Under the pieces are notes generated by a model. The model saw only the letters and a list, made by a program, of their open reading frames with translations. It did not search any database and had not been told where the DNA came from. A stretch of 64,000 nt of DNA, from the NCBI RefSeq assembly GCF_004379255.2, contig NC_056052.1, forward strand, positions 7,006,001-7,070,000, in the 5' to 3' direction. The DNA is from Salvia splendens. Lineage: Eukaryota; Streptophyta; Magnoliopsida; Lamiales; Lamiaceae. Positions 59,218-64,000 of this stretch are shown here, piece after piece. Every line of letters begins with the position of its first letter. Position 1 is the stretch's first letter. The position numbers and the translations under genes were made by a program.

Positions 59218-60609
59218 TCAAGTTTCTCTTTTTTTCTCCAACATACAAATATCTGCTTCAACCACAAGTTTAGAAGAAGATTGACCATCAACACTTTCTG
59301 CTGTCTCTCCTTCAGCACCAGCTTTATCATCTACTACAATAGAATCATTAACATTACCATCATCACCACTTTGCAAACTCCCTTCCACACGACTTACCTC
59401 TCTAGTTTCTACTACTGCTTCTAATCCACCACCAACGCGACCTTCAACGCCTTCACCAACCTCACACCTATCTTGTTCATCATTCTCCCCTGTTGAATGC
59501 GCATTGCTCGCTCCCTCATTTCCAGACTCATTCTCAACAACCTCCTCGTCCACTCGCCCCCCTCGCCTCTCTAGCAACATCAACCTCCTCCTCAGATCAC
59601 CCAACTCCCCCTCCATCAAGAACAGCCTCTCCTTGAGATTCAAGTTCTCTTCTTCAAGCTGTGCAATGTGAGTGTCCTGATCATCAACCCGATTCTCCAA
59701 CACATTGTGATACTCTATCCCACCAGCACTGCCGCTATTCGGATCATAGATCATCTCAAACCTACTCAAATCTTGATCCAACCTCCTCTCCACCTCAACA
59801 TGCTCCTCCACGTCGCTCTCACTCGACTCACCCTCATCTTCCTCCTCATCTTCATGCCCGAGAGATCTCAGCCTGATCAACCCCTTCATCGAGCCATAAC
59901 CATCCACCCCCCACTCTTCCTTGGCCATGTTCCCCAAAACCTCGGTGGAAGGGGACAAGATTGGGGTCGGCAACACAGACGGGGTCACCGGAAATGGAGA
60001 AACCACCGGTGCTATCCCACCACTTTTCTTCGCTCTAATCAGAAAGGAAGTGGTATTCCTAGGAGCAAATGGGGCAGACCTCCCACCATCACCACCCATA
60101 TTCATACTCATATGATTATTGAACTTCTTTTTCGGAAAAGTTTTCCTCGCCCTCACCCGATTCTGATGCTGCAGCTCATTCAAAGTCGGAGGGTTATAGT
60201 TCCTAAAATTTAAATTCCCGCCACCACTACCACCGATTCCACCCGAGCTAATCAAAGGTTGCTGCTGCCGCTGCTCCATCCTCGGTTTATTTACCCTTTT
60301 GCCCTTCCAATTGCTCCTAGGACCTAACGACTTATTGAAGGCAGCACGCGGAGGTTTTATGGCGTCGGAGCTCAAATTAGGGTTTTGAAATTGCTGCTGT
60401 GGCCCCCACATTCCGTAGCTCCGATTCATTGGAGCCATCTGAGGTCCAAAATTAGTCGAATCAGCTTGTGTAGAAATTACTGGAAAATTTGCCAAGGGTT
60501 TATTGTGGATATATTTGGTTACCTGAGGATTCATTTGACTTGCATTCAACATAGTTTGATTTATGTTCATCAGCTGCTGCTGGTTCATCATTGTTCCTTT
60601 CTCGTTCAT
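59218..60609 (-). CDS. Conserved plant protein with C-terminal coiled coil, function unknown
   Basis: 463 residues from the ATG at 60607-60609; an upstream in-frame extension has no ATG and lies in the likely 5' UTR. The N-terminal half is Asn/Gln/Met-rich and probably disordered. A basic patch includes PRSNWKGKRVNKPR and RVRARKTFPKKKFN. A strongly conserved-looking core reads APFAPRNTTSFLIRAKKSGG, then VTPSVLPTPILSPSTEVLG, then MAKEEWGVDGYGSMKGLIRL. An acidic stretch (EDEEEDEGESSESDVEEHVE) and a coiled coil (RVDDQDTHIAQLEEENLNLK to about RRRLMLLERR) follow, and the tail is Glu/Gly-rich. I recall similar proteins across land plants without an assigned biochemical role. The basic patches suggest nucleic-acid binding, which is inference only. 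Confidence 0.8.
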   Translation of the reverse strand: MNEKGTMMNQQQLMNINQTMLNASQMNPQVTKYIHNKPLANFPVISTQADSTNFGPQMAPMNRSYGMWGPQQQFQNPNLSSDAIKPPRAAFNKSLGPRSNWKGKRVNKPRMEQRQQQPLISSGGIGGSGGGNLNFRNYNPPTLNELQHQNRVRARKTFPKKKFNNHMSMNMGGDGGRSAPFAPRNTTSFLIRAKKSGGIAPVVSPFPVTPSVLPTPILSPSTEVLGNMAKEEWGVDGYGSMKGLIRLRSLGHEDEEEDEGESSESDVEEHVEVERRLDQDLSRFEMIYDPNSGSAGGIEYHNVLENRVDDQDTHIAQLEEENLNLKERLFLMEGELGDLRRRLMLLERRGGRVDEEVVENESGNEGASNAHSTGENDEQDRCEVGEGVEGRVGGGLEAVVETREVSRVEGSLQSGDDGNVNDSIVVDDKAGAEGETAESVDGQSSSKLVVEADICMLEKKRET

Positions 60610-60957
60610 TTCAGACGAGATCGACTCAGCTTTTTCTCCAAAATTAGTAATGAAATGAAGAAGAGCTAAAGCCAAAAAAAACAAATCAGAAACTAGAATC
60701 TCGATCGAAATGTTAAATCTCCGACGGAAGTCGGGTGATCCCTAAAAGAAAACAAAGAAGAAAAGAATTGAGAATCGGAAACCCTAGAAAAGAGGAATCA
60801 CATCCGTGAGAACTGAAAATCGAAAATTTAAGATCGAATAATATATCTCTCTCTACAAAACTCGTTTTTGAATGCAACCACCGGTCTCAGATCTGTTTGG
60901 TTGAAATCAAGGGCTGAGATTAATGAGATACGTCTAATTTAGTTGGCTAGGAGAGGA
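60610..60957 (-). other. Upstream region of the 59218-60609 gene
   Basis: The 5' UTR and promoter on the minus strand. A telo-box core AAACCCTAG on the plus strand lies at 60779-60787. No other motif is assigned. Confidence 0.4.
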
Positions 60958-60960
60958 TAA

Positions 60961-61374
60961 GAGCATCCGAACGGAGAAGCAGGTGGATATCTCAAAAACA
61001 CATCCTGTCACGTCATAAGGACATCACACTGCACAATACCGGACATCCCAAGGACAAGAACAATAACAAAAATTCTTAAATTCACAAATATACAATTTAC
61101 GGAATTAAAATTTCAACACAAATGCGGGAAAATGCAACCATTTTATTTAAAAAACATACATAATTAAATAAAAAAAATACATAGTTCATAAAAAAAATAC
61201 ATCCCAAACGTAGTATATATAGAGTTTAAAAAAAATTAGAAATTGGACGTCCGTCGTGTCACCGCAATAGTGAACGTCAGGACGGACGACCTCACGTCCG
61301 CCGCCGACGTCCGTATCCGCCTCAAACGTCGCAATAGCGGACGTCCGCCGGGAAATCCGCTATTGCGGATGCTC
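60961..61374. mobile_element. PIF/Harbinger-type MITE
   Basis: 414 bp between TAA repeats (60958-60960 and 61375-61377). The ends are GAGCATCCGAACGGAG and GCTATTGCGGATGCTC. The right half is rich in GGACGTCCG-type palindromes (CGTCCGCCGCCGACGTCCG region, 61290-61350) and the left half is AT-rich. No coding potential. Confidence 0.78.
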
Positions 61375-61440
61375 TAATGGTGTCGGTTCAAGTTTCCCTC
61401 TCACTCCAAATTAATCAACTAAACACTTTTATTTTTTTAA

Positions 61441-61793
61441 GGGACGCCTAATGGTATCATGGAACTTTGAAAAAATTAGGTTTTTTTACACGAACTTTAA
61501 ACTTGACAAATAATATCACGAACTTTACTCGAGTTTATTATTTTCTACCAATGAAAAATTCCGACTATATTAATAGATTGAAGAACAACTTTGGTGGGTG
61601 TACTTCAAAAAAAATTATTCTCAAATAGAATGACTTGAAGCTCTTTGTCGAAAAATTAGAAAAAAATCTGTATCATGATATTATTTGTCATAATCTTTTC
61701 GCGAGTGAGAAATAACAAACTAGAGTAAAATTCTTAATTGCCAAATTTTAAAAAATCCAACTTTTTAAAAGTTCATTAGTGGCCAATATCCCT
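61441..61793. mobile_element. MULE-like MITE
   Basis: The left end GGGACGCCTAATGGTATCA and the complement of the right end (AGGGATATTGGCCACTAATG) are related inverted repeats that continue for about 40 bp (ATGGAACTTTG / ATGAACTTTT). They are flanked by TTTTTTTAA on both sides (61432-61440 and 61794-61802), a 9-bp duplication as in Mutator-like elements. The low complexity of that flank weakens the call. Confidence 0.5.
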
Positions 61794-62069
61794 TTTTTTT
61801 AAACGCATATGAAATCGAAAAAGAAAAACAATTTTCAATATATTTCACATTTAAACAATGAAACAAAAATGTTTGGATTCTATATCTAATTCGAATCACC
61901 CAAAAGTACTATCAATAATATATCAACAAAATTTTGCTTTAGCCACAGCTTTAGTTCGAAATACAAAGAGATGATAGTGAATCAAAATAACATATCGCAG
62001 AATATATCTTTCTATTTTTTTCCTTTTCATTAGTCTATAACGGTAAAGTAAAAAAAGAAAAATAGAAAA

Positions 62070-63934
62070 CTATGTAAACAAAGTCACAACATCTCTACGA
62101 TATCCTCGCACTATCAAAAGCCTGGGCACATTCTCAACCAACAGATCCATATACTCCATGTAAAAATATGCAGGGTGGTTCAGTGGCGGCGGAGGGAGAC
62201 TGACGAGCACCACCGCAGCCATCCTCGAGTATCGGAGTATCGTCGAGTTCAGCTTCAGAGTGGTGTAGAGGAACTTCTCCACTTGCTGCTCGTTGACGAC
62301 GACCCGCTTCCCGTCAGCCATCAACGGAGCACCTTCTTTCCGAGCTTTCTCCTTCATTTCGCTGAGATAAGCACCGATTCTTTCCTGAGAGGAGGCGAAT
62401 GCCTCGACTGATTCGTCCTGCTGCTGCTCCGCTTGGGGATCCCACGACTTCATCGAGATGACAATCACCTCTGCTTGCATGCGAAGGTCGTAGAGGAACT
62501 TCTTGACGTCGGCCTTGAGTTCCTCTGCATCTGAATCCTCCTCCGCGATGCAGAAAACCTGAATCTTGCAGCTCTCAAAGCTTTCCTTCGTGAGGAGGAG
62601 CTGGGAGAGAAGCAGCATCAGACCACCGTCTCGTACAATCCAGTACAGATCGATGGTCCCGTACTGTCTTTGGTATTCATTAGGCCACTCGTCGAGACCC
62701 TTGACAATGACAACTGCTTTGTTCGCCACAATGCAGTCGTTTATGATCCCAACGAAAGTGGCCGGTATTTCAGTTAGATTTTCCCGACGCCAAATCTCAG
62801 GGTACCGCATCACTACGATGTTGGGCTTTAGATTGCCGAGACCCATAGTCTGGACAATTCCGCGAAACCCTTCGGACATGCTAGGCGCAACGACTATCTC
62901 TGCAACTCCCTCACATCGTTTGTATTCAATGTAGGTACTAAGGGCCCTGCAGGCAACCTTTGCATCCTCGGCACATTCTTGATAGTCACCGTCGAGGATA
63001 GAGACGAACATGGACATTCCCCTGCCTTTCTTCTTCATACAATTGGCAAAGTCTGCAAGTTTCGGATGGCACGGCACATTCTCCGGCAACTTTCCCCATG
63101 GCCGGCAGAATATGAGGGGGATAGGGTACCAGTTCTTGGGATGCACCTGATTTGCTGCATTTGAAAGTCTGATGAATGAGCAAAGGATTTTATATACTGT
63201 TATCAAAGATGTGAAATGAGTATTATAAGGAAAAAAGCAAACAAACCTCCTAAAGATCGCAGACTACGGAGAGCGAGCTGAAAGTATGCACTCTTAAAAC
63301 CATCACCCCAGTCGCCTGCTTTTCCTTTGATGCTTACATAGTAATATATGAGTGTTGCTAAGGCTAGAGAGATCACTGTGAATGCCCAAGAAATCAAAAA
63401 CATGATAACTGCAGTAGAAAATTTAAGTCAGAATATATTGCTGTGCAAAGAGCTGAAACATAACTTAGGGAGTATTTCAGTAATATAATTGCACAAAAGA
63501 CCAAATTCTATGTAGTATGGCATGGAAACTAACCTATACATATGACAGCCCCCAAAAGAGAGAGACTCCAGTGGTGAAACTTCCATCGGGGACGCCAACT
63601 GGGAGCATCTAACAGATCCAAAAGAAAGCAGGACAAATTCACGCCCCCATAGCACAGGAGGTAGAACATTGTGATAGTCGGGGTAATAAGGTCCAGATTG
63701 CCAATGATTACACATCCGATACAGATCAAGGCTGTAAACAGGGTAGCGGCGTGAGGTTCATTTCCATCTGCCACTTTGAAGTAATTAAGGACAGGTAGAA
63801 TATCATCATTAGCTATTGCTGCAAGAAGCCGGGGAGCACCGGTCAAGCTCTGTAGAGCAGCACCTAAGGTTGATAGAATAATGCCAAGATATGTGATTGC
63901 AGGGATAGGCCAAGCAACAGTCGCTGTAAGTAAC
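62070..63934 (-). CDS. CCC1: Cation-chloride cotransporter (CCC1-type), C-terminal part, cut by the window edge
   Basis: A SLC12-family Na/K/Cl cotransporter of endomembranes (TGN/early endosome in Arabidopsis). Visible exons on the minus strand: 63534-63934, 63247-63408 and 62070-63154, in frame with GT-AG introns. About 548 residues are visible; the full protein should be near 980, so the N-terminus and first membrane helices lie beyond 64000. The visible part includes the last transmembrane helices (LGIILSTLGAALQSLTGAPR, LFTALICIGCVIIGNLDLIT, FLISWAFTVISLALATLIYY). The large cytosolic domain follows, with NQVHPKNWYPIPLIFCRPWG, NLKPNIVVMRYPEIWRRENL, the Walker-like loop DLYWIVRDGGLMLLLSQLLL and the end SLPPPPLNHPAYFYMEYMDL then RDVVTLFT. 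63935-64000 looks like intron sequence ending in TTTTCAG. Confidence 0.94.
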
Positions 63935-64000
63935 CTGAAAAGAGGCTCAGTAAAGCTCAAGCAGAAGACATTTACCCTCATCTACCAGTTTTCAGATAAT

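Overview
This window is nuclear DNA of a flowering plant. It has short AT-rich introns with GT-AG borders, plant-only gene families, a eukaryotic tRNA-Asp, two Ty1/copia LTR retrotransposons and many small inverted-repeat DNA transposons. A single-exon NLR of the R1 late-blight-like type points to an asterid eudicot, possibly Lamiales. That placement is inferred from protein similarity remembered without a search.

Layout, left to right. 743-3145 (+) is augmin subunit 2 in six exons. 4197-5584 (+) is mitochondrial-type ribosomal protein bL20 in two exons. 5972-9999 is a transposon cluster: a hAT element nested in another hAT element, a Stowaway MITE, a long-TIR element carrying a 95-bp minisatellite, and a decayed PIF/Harbinger-type Myb-like gene. 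10281-10614 is a previously hidden, internally deleted remnant of a root-type ferredoxin-NADP reductase gene. 11567-13851 (+) is an ArfGAP-C2 protein (AGD12-like) in eight exons. 15301-15372 is tRNA-Asp(GTC). 17306-23221 (+) is an o-succinylbenzoyl-CoA ligase (AAE14/MenE) pseudogene whose first intron holds a defective copia element. 25660-29056 (+) is a WPP-domain-associated coiled-coil protein, and 30141-34322 (+) is the Obg-like ATPase OLA1 in 12 exons. 35052-37038 is a PIF/Harbinger-type element that carries only a Myb-like gene. 38514-42093 (+) is the receptor pseudokinase GHR1. 42442-47773 is a young, full-length copia element on the minus strand. Then come a PIF-type MITE, a hAT element with a tRNA-like insert, and HEN1 (51065-55190, +) in nine exons. 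HEN1 faces a convergent NLR gene (55451-58108, -). The window ends with a conserved plant coiled-coil protein of unknown function (59218-60609, -) and the 3' exons of a cation-chloride cotransporter (62070-63934, -), which runs off the right edge.

The host genes are unrelated housekeeping and signalling genes and do not form a pathway. Two points of possible interaction stand out. HEN1, which protects microRNAs by 2'-O-methylation, converges with an NLR whose P-loop codons match a miR482/2118-type target site. The window also holds two broken plastid-metabolism genes, FNR and AAE14, whose functions must be supplied from other loci if the plant needs them. I did not find a convincing new multi-gene system. 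The best leads are the two hidden pseudogenes, the Myb-only PIF element, the nested hATs and the HEN1/NLR convergence.
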